Source of the DNA: an uncultured Bacteroidales bacterium
GTDB taxonomy: Bacteria > Bacteroidota > Bacteroidia > Bacteroidales > UBA932
Assembly (NCBI GenBank): GCA_900316245.1
Contig: ONCE01000009.1
Span: 23,423-87,422 of the forward strand
DNA: 64,000 bases
Direction of reading: 5' to 3'
Shown: positions 26,641 to 36,800 of the stretch, in pieces
Layout: each line of letters starts with the position of its first letter
Position numbering within the stretch: the stretch's first letter is position 1
Notes under the pieces: generated by a model
What the model was told of the DNA's origin: nothing
Databases searched by the model: none
Seen by the model: only the letters and a program-made list of their open reading frames with translations
Position numbers and translations under genes: made by a program

Positions 26641-28017
26641 ATGACCCACACTCCCTCTTTCCTGGCTTTCGACTGCGGCGCCACATCGGGACGCGCCGTG
26701 CGGGCCACCTTCTCCCAGGGCTCCTTCGAGATGAAGGAAGTCTACCGTTTTCCCAGCGGCCTCATTGAGCTGCAGGGCAAGTACTACTGGGATGTCGTAG
26801 CCATCTACGAGCACTTTCGGAAGTGCCTGGACCAGCTGAGGCAGGAGGGCGTGACCATTGACTCCATAGGCATAGATACCTGGGGCGTGGACTTTGGCTT
26901 TGTGGCCGAAGACGGTTCCCTGCTGGGCAATCCCAGGGCGTACCGGGACCCTTACACGGAAGGCATTCCGGAAAAGGTCTACCGGACCATTCCCAGGGAG
27001 CAGCTGTATGCCGCCACGGGCATCCAGATTATGAATTTCAACTCCATCTTCCAGCTCTATGCCCAGACGCAGGAGGGCTTTGCCCCGCTGCGGTACGCCA
27101 AGGAGATTCTCTTTGTCCCGGACCTGCTCTCCTATATGCTTACGGGCCGGAAAGTATGCGAGTACACCATTGCCTCCACCTCCGGAATGATGGACCAGAA
27201 TACCCGGCAGTTCAACAAAGAACTTCTGAAGAAACTGGGCATCCGGGCCGATGTGCTCCTTCCCATCGTCCAGCCGGGGGTGCAGATAGGCACCTTTGAA
27301 GGCATTCCCGTCATAGCCGTCGCCGGGCACGACACGGCCTCGGCCATCGCCGCCGTTCCGGCCGCCGACGAGCACTTTGCCTACCTCTCCAGCGGCACCT
27401 GGAGCCTGATGGGCATCGAAGCCCCCTCCCCCATCATCAATGAAGAATCGGCCCGCGAGAACTTCACCAACGAGGGCGGCATCGAGGAAACTACCCGCTT
27501 CCTCAAGAACATCACCGGAATGTGGCTGCTGGAGCAAAGCCGCAAGGTCTGGAAGGCCGCCGGCAAGGACTATTCCTATGCCCAGCTGATGGATATGGCC
27601 CGGGCCGAAGCCTCCTTCCCCGGCCGCATCGACCCTGACGACCCTCGCTTTGCCAACCCGGGCAATATGGTGGAAGCCATCACCTCCGTCATCGGCCCTG
27701 CCAATGATGCCCAAATCGTTTCCTGCATCTACCATTCCCTGGCCGACAAGTATGCAGAAGTTCTCAAGTGCCTGCAGAACTTTGCCCCCTACCGGATTGA
27801 AAAACTGCACATCATAGGCGGCGGATCGGCCAACGAACTGCTGAACCAGTGGACCGCCGACGCGATTGGCCTGTCCGTGGTGGCCGGTCCCACCGAAGCC
27901 ACCGCCATAGGCAACGTAATGATGCAAGCCAAGGCCGCCGGCCTGGTCCGGGACCGTTGGGAAATGCGCCGGATGATTGCCCAAACCTTCCAAGTAAAAA
28001 CTTATAACCCGTCATAA
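26641..28017 (+). CDS. rhaB: Rhamnulokinase
   Basis: A 458-residue FGGY-family sugar kinase phosphorylating L-rhamnulose to rhamnulose-1-phosphate. It has the N-terminal phosphate-1 motif AFDCGATSGRAV, IDTWGVDFGF, the FGGY-type GHDTASA and LSSGTWSLMG near 245-260, and the adenosine-binding IIGGGSANELLNQ near 395. It heads the four-gene cluster in pathway order with rhaI, rhaT and rhaD. rhaI starts 1 nt after its stop. Confidence 0.95.
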   Translation: MTHTPSFLAFDCGATSGRAVRATFSQGSFEMKEVYRFPSGLIELQGKYYWDVVAIYEHFRKCLDQLRQEGVTIDSIGIDTWGVDFGFVAEDGSLLGNPRAYRDPYTEGIPEKVYRTIPREQLYAATGIQIMNFNSIFQLYAQTQEGFAPLRYAKEILFVPDLLSYMLTGRKVCEYTIASTSGMMDQNTRQFNKELLKKLGIRADVLLPIVQPGVQIGTFEGIPVIAVAGHDTASAIAAVPAADEHFAYLSSGTWSLMGIEAPSPIINEESARENFTNEGGIEETTRFLKNITGMWLLEQSRKVWKAAGKDYSYAQLMDMARAEASFPGRIDPDDPRFANPGNMVEAITSVIGPANDAQIVSCIYHSLADKYAEVLKCLQNFAPYRIEKLHIIGGGSANELLNQWTADAIGLSVVAGPTEATAIGNVMMQAKAAGLVRDRWEMRRMIAQTFQVKTYNPS

Positions 28018-28018
28018 A

Positions 28019-29269
28019 ATGAAAGAAGCACAGATTCTCAAAGCTTACGAACTGGCCAAGGAGCGTTACGCCGCTATTGGCGTAGATACCGACAAGGCCA
28101 TCGAAACCCTGGAAAAGACGCCCATCTCCCTGCACTGCTGGCAGACGGACGACGTAATTGGTTTCGAGAGTGCGGACGGCCTGTCCGGCGGCATCCAGAC
28201 CACCGGCAACTACCCCGGACGCGCCCGTAATATAGAAGAAGTAAGGGCCGATATAAAATTTGCCAAGAGCCTCATCGCCGGCAACCACCGCCTCAACCTC
28301 CACGAAATCTACGGAGACTTCGGCGGCAAGTTCGTAGACCGCGACCAGGTGGACGTGCGCTACTTCGAAAGCTGGATCCAGTGGGCCAGGGAAAACAACC
28401 TCAAACTGGATTTCAACTCCACGTCCTTTGGCCATCCCAAGAGCGGAGACCTCTCGCTGGCCAACCCCGACAAGGGCATCCGTGACTTCTGGATTGAACA
28501 TACCAAGCGCTGTCGCCGCATAGCCGACGCCATGGGCAAGGCCCAGAACGACCCTTGCATCATGAACATCTGGGTGCACGACGGTTCCAAGGACCAGACG
28601 GTGGAGCGCAAGCGCTACCGCGAGATTTTTGCCGAGTCCCTGGACGAGATTCTGAAGGAGAACCTCCCGGGGATGAAGACCTGCCTGGAGGCCAAGCTCT
28701 TCGGCATCGGCCTGGAAAGCTATACCGTCGGGTCCCACGACTTTGTGGCCGGCTACTGCGCCACCCGCAAACTGATGTACACCCTGGACACCGGCCACTA
28801 TGAGATGACGGAAAATGTGGCCGATATGGTGGCATCCCTGCTGCTCTTCGTTCCCGAACTGATGCTGCACGTCTCCCGCCCCATCCGCTGGGACTCCGAC
28901 CACGTGACCATTATGAACGACCAGACCCTGGACCTCTTCAAGGAGATTGTAAGGGCCGATGCCCTGGGCCGCAGCCATATCGGCCTGGACTACTTTGACG
29001 CCGCCATCAACCGCATCGGCGCCTATGTCATTGGCACCCGCGCCACGCAGAAGTGCGTCCTGAGCGCCCTCCTGGAGCCCCTGGGCAAACTCCGCGAATA
29101 CGAAGACGCCGGCAAGGGCTTCCAGCGGCTGGCCCTGCTGGAAGAGGCCAAGACCCTTCCCTTCGGCGCCGTGTTCGACTACTTCAACTACAAGAACGGC
29201 GTTCCCGTGGGGGAAGCCTTCATCCCGGAAATCGAGAAGTACGAGAAGGACGTAACCAGCAAGCGTTAA
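28019..29269 (+). CDS. rhaI: L-rhamnose isomerase
   Basis: A 416-residue TIM-barrel isomerase converting L-rhamnose to L-rhamnulose with two divalent metals. Recognised from SLHCWQTDDVIGFE near the start, HEIYGDF, and the metal-site stretches NIWVHDGSKD, LEAKLFGIGLESY and DTGHYEMTENVADM. Length and sequence match RhaA/RhaI enzymes. rhaT follows after 4 nt. Confidence 0.96.
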   Translation: MKEAQILKAYELAKERYAAIGVDTDKAIETLEKTPISLHCWQTDDVIGFESADGLSGGIQTTGNYPGRARNIEEVRADIKFAKSLIAGNHRLNLHEIYGDFGGKFVDRDQVDVRYFESWIQWARENNLKLDFNSTSFGHPKSGDLSLANPDKGIRDFWIEHTKRCRRIADAMGKAQNDPCIMNIWVHDGSKDQTVERKRYREIFAESLDEILKENLPGMKTCLEAKLFGIGLESYTVGSHDFVAGYCATRKLMYTLDTGHYEMTENVADMVASLLLFVPELMLHVSRPIRWDSDHVTIMNDQTLDLFKEIVRADALGRSHIGLDYFDAAINRIGAYVIGTRATQKCVLSALLEPLGKLREYEDAGKGFQRLALLEEAKTLPFGAVFDYFNYKNGVPVGEAFIPEIEKYEKDVTSKR

Positions 29270-29273
29270 ACTT

Positions 29274-30308
29274 ATGAATACCTTCCTCGGACTGCTCATC
29301 ATAGCCATAGGGGCTTTCTGCCAAAGTTCCTGCTATGTTCCCATCAACAAGATCAAAGGCTGGGCCTGGGAATCCTACTGGATCGTGCAAGGCGTCTTCG
29401 CCTGGCTCATCCTCCCCTTCCTGGGGCTGCTGCTGGCCGTGCCCGCCGGGCACAGCGTGGGTGAACTCTTTGCCCAGGCCAGTTCCTTCAACATCTGGAT
29501 GACCCTCCTGTTCGGTGCGCTGTGGGGTGTGGGAGGCCTTACCTTCGGCCTGTCGATGCGCTATCTGGGCGTGGCCCTGGGCCAAAGCATCGCCCTGGGT
29601 ACCTGCGCCGCCCTGGGCACCATTATGGGCCCCGTGCTGCTGAACCTCTTCTTCCCGGAACTGAATGCGCTGGAGTCGCTCACCTTCTCCGTCATCCTGG
29701 GCGTGGTGGTCTGCCTGCTGGGCATTGCCATCATAGGCGTGGCCGGCGGTATGAAATCGGCCTCCCTCAGCGAAGAAGAAAAGAAGCAGGCCGTCAAGGA
29801 CTTCAACTTCCCCAAAGGCCTGGCCATTGCGCTGCTGGCCGGCTTTATGAGCGGCTGTTTCAACGTGGGCCTGGAGTTTGGCAAGGACATCCATTTTGCA
29901 GAGACCAACGAACTCTTCCAGACCCTGCCCGCCACCTTCCTGGTAACTCTGGGCGGGTTTGTGACCAATGCCGTCTACTGCTTCTGGCAGAACCGGAAGA
30001 ACAAAACCTGGGGAGACTACGCCAAGAAGGAAGTCTGGGGCAACAACCTGCTCTTCTGCCTGCTGGCCGGCGCCCTCTGGTACAGCCAGTTCTTCGGCCT
30101 GTCCCTGGGCAAGAGCTTCTTCGAGCCCGGCAGCAGTATGCTCACCCTGGCCTTCTGCATCCTGATGGCCTTCAACATAACCTTCTCCAACGTCTGGGGC
30201 ATCCTCCTCAAAGAATGGAAGGGTTGCTCCAAAAAGACCATCGCCGTGTTGGTGGTGGGTCTCGTTGTCCTTATTATCAGTACCTTTATTCCGCAATTGA
30301 TAAAATGA
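29274..30308 (+). CDS. rhaT: L-rhamnose/proton symporter
   Basis: A 344-residue inner-membrane transporter with about ten helices. RhaT-family phrases include QSSCYVPINKIKGWAWESYW at the start, LFGALWGVGGLTFGLSMRYL and LGQSIALGTCAALGTI. It imports rhamnose released by the secreted rhamnosidase. Its TGA overlaps the rhaD ATG as ATGA. Confidence 0.95.
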   Translation: MNTFLGLLIIAIGAFCQSSCYVPINKIKGWAWESYWIVQGVFAWLILPFLGLLLAVPAGHSVGELFAQASSFNIWMTLLFGALWGVGGLTFGLSMRYLGVALGQSIALGTCAALGTIMGPVLLNLFFPELNALESLTFSVILGVVVCLLGIAIIGVAGGMKSASLSEEEKKQAVKDFNFPKGLAIALLAGFMSGCFNVGLEFGKDIHFAETNELFQTLPATFLVTLGGFVTNAVYCFWQNRKNKTWGDYAKKEVWGNNLLFCLLAGALWYSQFFGLSLGKSFFEPGSSMLTLAFCILMAFNITFSNVWGILLKEWKGCSKKTIAVLVVGLVVLIISTFIPQLIK

Positions 30309-31114
30309 GCATTTTAGATAACAGGCCTGCTTTAAAGGCACAGATCGATCAAGTGGCCGAGGTAGCCGGCTACCTTTGGATAAAAGGTTGGGCCGAAAGA
30401 AACGGAGGCAACATTACGGTGAACATTACCGAATGGGCAGACGAAGGGATGAAGGCCCTGCCGGCCATCTCGGAGGTCAAGCCCATCGGAAAAACCCTGC
30501 CTAGACTGAAAGGCTGCTGGTTTTACTGCAAGGGTACCGGCAAACGGATGCGGGACCTGGCCAGACAGCCTATGGCCAACGGCTCCATCATCCGCATCCT
30601 GGAAGACTGCGCCCACTACGAGATAGTGGCCGACCAACCGGTGGCTCCCACCTCGGAACTGCCTTCGCACCTGGCGGTCCACGACTACCTGCTGGCCAAG
30701 GGCTCCCCTTACCGGGCCTCGCTGCATACGCATCCCATCGAACTGGTAGCCCTCACGCACAGCCGGAAATGGATGAAGAAAGATGCGGCCACCAAGATGC
30801 TGTGGTCCATGATTCCGGAGACCAAGGCCTTCTGCCCCCGCGGGCTGGGTATGGTTCCGTATATGCTGCCCTCCAGCGTGGAACTGGCCGATGCCACCAT
30901 CCGCACCCTGGACCAGGACTACGACGTGGTGATGTGGGAAAAGCACGGCGTCTTTGCCGTGGACGTAGACATTATGAGCGCCTTCGACCAGGTGGATGTC
31001 CTTAACAAAAGTGCACAGATTTATATTGCGGCCAAGAACATGGGCTTTGAGCCCGACGGGATGACAGACGCCCAGCTCAAAGAGATGTCCTTTGCCTTCG
31101 GCCTGCCCAAATAG
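30305..31114 (+). CDS. rhaD: Rhamnulose-1-phosphate aldolase
   Basis: A 269-residue class II aldolase cleaving rhamnulose-1-phosphate to DHAP and L-lactaldehyde. Visible motifs: AERNGGNITVN (phosphate-binding), SLHTHPIEL with two zinc His near 141-143, and VMWEKHGVFAV. A much longer open frame runs upstream in the same phase, but homology starts at MSILDNRPAL and the ATGA overlap with rhaT supports that start. Its stop abuts the stop of the converging transglycosylase gene with no gap. Confidence 0.95.
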   Translation: MSILDNRPALKAQIDQVAEVAGYLWIKGWAERNGGNITVNITEWADEGMKALPAISEVKPIGKTLPRLKGCWFYCKGTGKRMRDLARQPMANGSIIRILEDCAHYEIVADQPVAPTSELPSHLAVHDYLLAKGSPYRASLHTHPIELVALTHSRKWMKKDAATKMLWSMIPETKAFCPRGLGMVPYMLPSSVELADATIRTLDQDYDVVMWEKHGVFAVDVDIMSAFDQVDVLNKSAQIYIAAKNMGFEPDGMTDAQLKEMSFAFGLPK

Positions 31115-31960
31115 TTACGGGATTACAATCTGGTAGGTTTTACCGGCTTTATTGGTGAGTTTGGTGTCCTTCAGCCACAGATTGGCGTAGCGAAGGGCGG
31201 CATAGGTTGTACCCTGTGAGATGGCAAAGTCCACCAGGCTGGGGATGGGCTCCTTGACCGTAACGGTTTTGCGGGGCCTCCGGACGGGATACATATCCGT
31301 GGGGGAAATCTGGAAGCCGAAGGCGGCGGGGTTCTCGAAAAAGAGCTTGCACGCCAGCAGCCGGAACATATAGCGGGACGTCTCCTCGGTGAGCCAAAGC
31401 TCCAGGGCCGATGTCTGCTTCTGTTCGCTCAGGCGGGCGGTAATGCCGCCCTGACCGGCATTGTAACTGGCCGCCACCGTCATCCAGTCTCCGAACTTGC
31501 GGTAGGCGTCCTTGAGGAAATCGCAGGCCGCCTTGGTCTCTTTCTCAATATGGAAACGCTCGTCCACCTCTGCATTCACCTCCAGGTGGTAGGTGCCGGC
31601 AGTGGCCTTGGTGAACTGCCACAGGCCTGAAGCACCGGCTACCGACACGGCCGTGGGATCCAGGTTGCTCTCTATGGCCATCAGGTACTTAAGATCTTCC
31701 GGAATACCCTGGGCCTTCAGAATGGGAACCACCTGATTGAAGACCCGCCGCGAGCGTTTGAGCATAAGCATGGAATTGGTGTGCATATTGGTGAACGAGA
31801 GCAGTTCGCGGTCCATGCGCTCCCGGAAATCCAGCCGGTCCATACGGACCGTATCTCCGGCAAACACCACATAATCAGGGACTCTGGGGGCTTTGAAATG
31901 AAGATCCTGCCCGTGGAGGGCCAAGGGTATCAGAAAGAGGAAGAACAGTAGCTTTTTCAT
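31115..31960 (-). CDS. Lytic transglycosylase (SLT domain), secreted
   Basis: A 281-residue exported murein-cleaving enzyme with signal MKKLLFFLFLIPLALHGQ. The SLT domain spans about 80-220: catalytic Glu in YLMAIESNLDP, GASGLWQFTKATA, and AASYNAGQGG. The C-terminal 60 residues (SLVDFAISQGTTYAALRYANL) resemble a LysM-like tail, as in MltD. It would cut glycan strands during growth or division. Confidence 0.92.
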   Translation of the reverse strand: MKKLLFFLFLIPLALHGQDLHFKAPRVPDYVVFAGDTVRMDRLDFRERMDRELLSFTNMHTNSMLMLKRSRRVFNQVVPILKAQGIPEDLKYLMAIESNLDPTAVSVAGASGLWQFTKATAGTYHLEVNAEVDERFHIEKETKAACDFLKDAYRKFGDWMTVAASYNAGQGGITARLSEQKQTSALELWLTEETSRYMFRLLACKLFFENPAAFGFQISPTDMYPVRRPRKTVTVKEPIPSLVDFAISQGTTYAALRYANLWLKDTKLTNKAGKTYQIVIP

Positions 31961-31990
31961 ACCCGAAAGTTACCAATTATTCCCTTATTA

Positions 31991-32026
31991 TCAAAGAAAA
32001 GGGCCGGTCCCCAAAAGGAACCGGCC
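31991..32026 (-). terminator. Terminator of the susC-susD operon
   Basis: On the minus strand, GGCCGGTTCC and GGACCGGCC arms form a GC-rich hairpin around TTTTGG, followed by CTTTTCTTTG. It lies about 30 bp after the SusD stop. Confidence 0.75.
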
Positions 32027-32057
32027 ACTAACCAAACTATACATTAACCTAAATATC

Positions 32058-33854
32058 CTATTTCCAGTTGGTGTACTGGGCAGAGGAATCAGTCCAACCA
32101 GCGTTCTGGGTGAGAACACCGGCAGAGAGGCTCACTTCCGAAGCCGGGAAGGGACGGAAGCCCCAAGTGGCGTTGTAGCGGGCTTCGTAACCGGCACCCT
32201 GGTCCTTCATTACGATCCAGTCTCCACCGGCGTTGCGGATGGGCTGGCCCAGCTGGGTCTTCAGGGCGGCCAGGCAGTAAGCCTTGCCATAACGGCGCAT
32301 ATCGTTCCAGCGGATGCCTTCGAAGGCCAGCTCGTGCTTGCGTTCCATACGGAGAGCGTCTACACTGTAAGCTTTGTCGGGCAGGCCTACACGGGCGCGG
32401 ACGGCGTTCATACCGCTCTTGCCATTGTAGATAACCTTACCGTCGGTGAGTTCGGAGTGCATCAGGAGAACATCGGCGAAGCGGATGATCTGCACATTCT
32501 GAGGGGAGTGACCACGGCCCAGGTCAGAACCGGCTCCGCCGTACTCAGGCACAGAGGAGAACTCATAGTAGAACGTTCCGTTGACAACGGCACCCCAGGC
32601 CTGGTATTTCTTCTGCCAGAAACCGGTTTCTTCCATCTGGTTGTCGTTACCCCAGGTGTACTTTGAAGGATCGGCCATTTCTTCATCAATACTGTAGATG
32701 GAAGCAGCCTTGCGGATATCTCCGGGCTCCTCTTCATCCCACTCATCCCATACGTGAGGATTCACGGTAGCCATACCGTAACCACGGCTGAACGGGAAGG
32801 CGTTCACCTCGTACTTGCTGCGCTTGCGCACGCCCAGATACTGGTCAAATTTGTTGCGGTTGCGGGAAGACTCGGCCACGTTGGAGTAGCAGATGCTGAA
32901 CATTTCCTCGGGGTTCACATCGTCGGTGAGCCAGGTGCCGGGGATGTCCTTGGCATAGGCATACTGGGGCTTGGTCACGGAGTTCATATAAGGCCACATA
33001 AGGCGGAAGTCGCTTACCAGGCTATGACCGCTGTGAGCGATGCAGTCTTCCAGCTTGGAAACCACATAGTCCTTACCAATCTGCTCGTCGATGATCTCGA
33101 AGTTCTCCAGATCTACCAGAGGAAGGGCCTGGATGTTCTCTCCGTTCTTGTCGCTGTAGAAACCGGTGTAGAACAGATATACGCGGGCCAGCAGGGCTTC
33201 GGCATCCCACTTGGTGGCGTGACGGAGACCGGAAACACACTGGTTCCAGGGCTGGTCGGGCATAATCTCGATGGCCTTCTTGAGACCGGCGGCGATGTTA
33301 CCGTAGATCTCGGCAATGGTACCGGGAGCGGGGTAAACGGCAGCTTCGGATACGGAGTTGGGCACGGTAGCTACCAGCGGAATCTCGCCGAACTGCTGGG
33401 TAAGGTCGAACAGGAAGAAGGAACGGAGGAACCAGGCTTCACCAAGAAGCTGATTGCGGAGTTCTTCATCCTCCACCTTGTCCAGGTTGGCAATGGCCAG
33501 GTTGGCACGGGTGATACCGGAATAGTAAGGAGTCCAGAAATCCAGCTGGGCGTTGGGCTCGAAATAGAGCAGGTGGTCGTAAGCCTGGATCTCATAGTCG
33601 TCCTGTCCGCCACCGCCGAAGCACTCGTCGGACATGGTCAGGTTGGCAATGAAGGAGTGGGCGCTGGGCTCATAGGATGCCTGATTCAAGGCGGCGTAGA
33701 TACCCGTCACCAACTGCATGGCATCCTGCTGGGATGCGGGGTAGTTACTGGTGTTGCTCTCTGTGTAACTGACGGTATCCAGGAACTTTTCGCAACCGGC
33801 GAAAACGAGGGAAGCCAGCACAAGAGCGGAAAAATATTTGAAGTAAGTTTTCAT
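32058..33854 (-). CDS. SusD/RagB-family nutrient-binding outer-membrane lipoprotein
   Basis: A 598-residue surface lipoprotein; lipobox LVFAGC puts the lipid on Cys20. N-terminal helices (FLDTVSYTESNTSNYPASQQDAM, broken at 20 residues or fewer: FLDTVSYTES, YPASQQDAMQ) and the C-terminal RHELAFEGIRWNDMRRYGKA-like SusD motif (ERKHELAFEGIRWNDMRRYG) are clear. It caps the TonB-dependent transporter encoded 6 nt upstream and binds the glycan or other ligand. No glycoside hydrolase or sensor gene lies in the same transcript, so the ligand cannot be inferred. Confidence 0.95.
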   Translation of the reverse strand: MKTYFKYFSALVLASLVFAGCEKFLDTVSYTESNTSNYPASQQDAMQLVTGIYAALNQASYEPSAHSFIANLTMSDECFGGGGQDDYEIQAYDHLLYFEPNAQLDFWTPYYSGITRANLAIANLDKVEDEELRNQLLGEAWFLRSFFLFDLTQQFGEIPLVATVPNSVSEAAVYPAPGTIAEIYGNIAAGLKKAIEIMPDQPWNQCVSGLRHATKWDAEALLARVYLFYTGFYSDKNGENIQALPLVDLENFEIIDEQIGKDYVVSKLEDCIAHSGHSLVSDFRLMWPYMNSVTKPQYAYAKDIPGTWLTDDVNPEEMFSICYSNVAESSRNRNKFDQYLGVRKRSKYEVNAFPFSRGYGMATVNPHVWDEWDEEEPGDIRKAASIYSIDEEMADPSKYTWGNDNQMEETGFWQKKYQAWGAVVNGTFYYEFSSVPEYGGAGSDLGRGHSPQNVQIIRFADVLLMHSELTDGKVIYNGKSGMNAVRARVGLPDKAYSVDALRMERKHELAFEGIRWNDMRRYGKAYCLAALKTQLGQPIRNAGGDWIVMKDQGAGYEARYNATWGFRPFPASEVSLSAGVLTQNAGWTDSSAQYTNWK

Positions 33855-33860
33855 GACGCA

Positions 33861-36800
33861 CTAGAATTGAATGTTGACACCCACGAGGAAAGTACGGGCG
33901 CTGGGATAGTAACCCAGGTCGATACCGGAAACCCAGTCTTCATCGAAACCGTAACCGATTTCAGGATCCATACCGGAGTACTTGGTGATGGTGAAGAGGT
34001 TCTGGGCGGAAACATAGAGACGGGCCTTGCTGATCCAGGAACCCTTGATGATGCGGCTGAAGTCGTAGCCCAGGGTTACGTTGGAAATCTTGAAGAAGTC
34101 ACCGTTTTCGATGTAGATATCGGAGATGTTGGACCAGTTACGGTCGGAGCAAGTGGTCCACAGAGGCAGACGGTTGGAGGTACCTTCTCCACTCCAGCAG
34201 TTGAACAGGTCGCGGGTGTAGCTGTCGGTAGGACGGTCGAAGAAGGAACGGTAGGAACGGGCAATCTGCTGACCGAAGGCACCGTAACCGGTGACGCTGA
34301 AGTCAAAGCCCTTCCAAGCCATCCAGAAGTTGAGACCGGCGGTGAAGTCAGGGTGAGGATCACCGATCATAGTGCGGTCGTCGTCGGTGATTTCACCGTC
34401 GCCGTTCACGTCTACCCAAATGAGGTCACCGGGCTTGGCATCTTCGTACTTGGCGGCCGTCTTGTCAATCTGGGCCTGGTTCTGGAAGACACCGGCGGTC
34501 TTGTAGCCGTAGAAGTAACCGATGGGATAACCCACCTGTGCACGGTACATCTCGGAGGTGCCCTGGCTCAGGACGTCGTCCTCACCGTGGATGATACCTT
34601 CGGAGTTAGCGATACGGGTAACCCTATTCTTATTGAAAGCACCGTTGAGCTTGATGCCATAGGTGAATTCACCGGTGTGCTTGCCGTAGTCGATGGAGAC
34701 TTCCAGACCGGAGTTGCGGACATCACCACCATTCACATAAGGAGCGCTGAAGCCATACACGGCGGCGATGGGAGCGTCAACCAGCCAGTTCTTGGTGTTC
34801 TTGATGTAAGCATCGAAGGTGATACCCAAGGTGGAGTTGAAGAAGCGGGCGTCGAAACCGATGTTGGTCTGCTCGGAGGTCTCCCAGCTTACGTCAGGGT
34901 TGGCCAGCGTGCCGGGGATGGCACCGGTAGACATGGAAGCCTTGTTGGCAAAGTAGTAACCGGCGCTGCTGGACAGCTTGATGGTGGACAGGTACTGGAA
35001 GTTGGAGATGCTGGCGTTACCGTTCTGACCCCAGCTGGCGCGCAGCTTGAGGAAGCTCAGCCAATTCTGTGCATTTTCCATCCAAGGCTCGCTGGAGATG
35101 ATCCAGCCGGCGGAGAAAGAGGGGAAGACACCCCAGCGGTGACCGCGGGCAAAGTTGGAGGAACCGTCGGCACGGACCGTAGCGGAGAACAGATATCTGT
35201 CTTTGATGCTGTAGTTGACACGGCCGAAGAAGGAAGCCAGGGCACCGGCCGTAGAAGGAGAACCGGAAGCGGAAATCTGGCTCAGGATCGTGGGCTTGGT
35301 GTTGGAGAGATAAGCACGGTCAAAGTCGTTGGGGAAGATGCTGTTCCAGGCGCTGGCGCTGATGCTCTCACCCATGCCCCACTTTTCGATGGACTGACCC
35401 AGCACGACGTCAAAGACGTGGGCGCTGTTGATGTCAAAGTGGTAGGAAGCCGTATTTTCCCAAGTGATACGGTGACCCAGCTTCATACTCTGGGACACGA
35501 CGTCGTTATCGTTGTACTGGGAAGTATTCAGATGATAGATCATCTTATAGCTGCGGTTGGAGGAACCGGAGAGACGGTAACCGAACTGGCTCTTGAACTT
35601 GAGGTTCTTGATGGGCTGGAGCTCGGCGTACACGCTGGCGTGCAGGGAGTAGGTCTTCTCACGGTTACGGCCGCGGTTGAAATAGTCAACACCGATGGGG
35701 TGCTTGGCGTCGTTGAAGAAGGTCCAGCCTTCGCGGTCACGGGCGGCCTCATCGTAGAAACCTACGATATTGCCGTTGGCATCCACGTCGTAAACGGGGA
35801 GGAGCGGGTTGGCACCGATGGCATCGTGCAGGGAGCTGTCGTAGATGTCACCTTCGGCGATACCGCTGTTCTGGCCGTAGCTGAAGTTGAGGGTTTCACC
35901 CACCTTGAGGATCTCGAGGTTGTTGCGCTTGATGACAACATTGTCGGAGTTGATACGGAAGGTGTAACGGCGATACTGGGCGTTCATGGGTTCAATCTGG
36001 TTGTAACCCAGGATACCGTCCTGACCGGTGTAGGAGAGACCCATGGAGAACTTGTGGTCGGCGGAGCCGCCGGCAACGTTCAGGGAGTGGTTCTGGGTCA
36101 TAGCACCCTTATTATACATTTCCTCCACCCAGTTGGTTCCCTTCCAGGTACCATTGGTAACGGCCCTGTAGAGGTCTGCGGGGAGTTTGGTGGAGAAGTC
36201 TTCCTCGGCCAGGCCGCTGTTCTTGCGGGCCAGGTTGTAGAGTTGGATGTATTCCTGGGCATTTACCATATCGGGCATCTTGGCCAGGTACTGACCGCCG
36301 TAGTAGCCGTCATAAGAAACTACCACACGGCCTTCCTTACCCTGCTTGGTGGTAACCAGCACAACGCCGTTGGCAGCACGGGCACCGTAGATGGCGGCCG
36401 AAGCAGCATCCTTCAGGATATCGATGGACTCGATGTCGTTGGGGTTGAGGGCGTTGATGTCGCCGCCGGCCACACCGTCAATCACGTACAGGGGCTCGGA
36501 ATCTCCGATGGTACCGATACCACGGATGTTCACCTTATAGCCACGGCCGGGCTGACCGGAGTTCTGGGTGATGGAAACACCGGGGCTCTGGCTCTGCAGG
36601 GCACCCAGGGCGGAGGTGGTATTCAGTTTGGAGAGGTCATCCCCTTTCACCTGGAGGGTGGCACCGGTGAGGAGTTTCTTCTGCTGGACACCGTAACCGA
36701 TGACTACGGACTCGGAGAGTTGGTCAAGGTCGGGTCTGAGCTGAATGTCGAGGGAAGTCTTGCCGCTGACGGCTACTTCGGCTGCAATGTAACCGAGGCA

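Noticed and set aside
29522-31114. A long version of the rhaD frame starting inside rhaT
   Set aside because: The first 260 codons are an out-of-frame reading of rhaT; RhaD homology and the ATGA overlap place the start at 30305.
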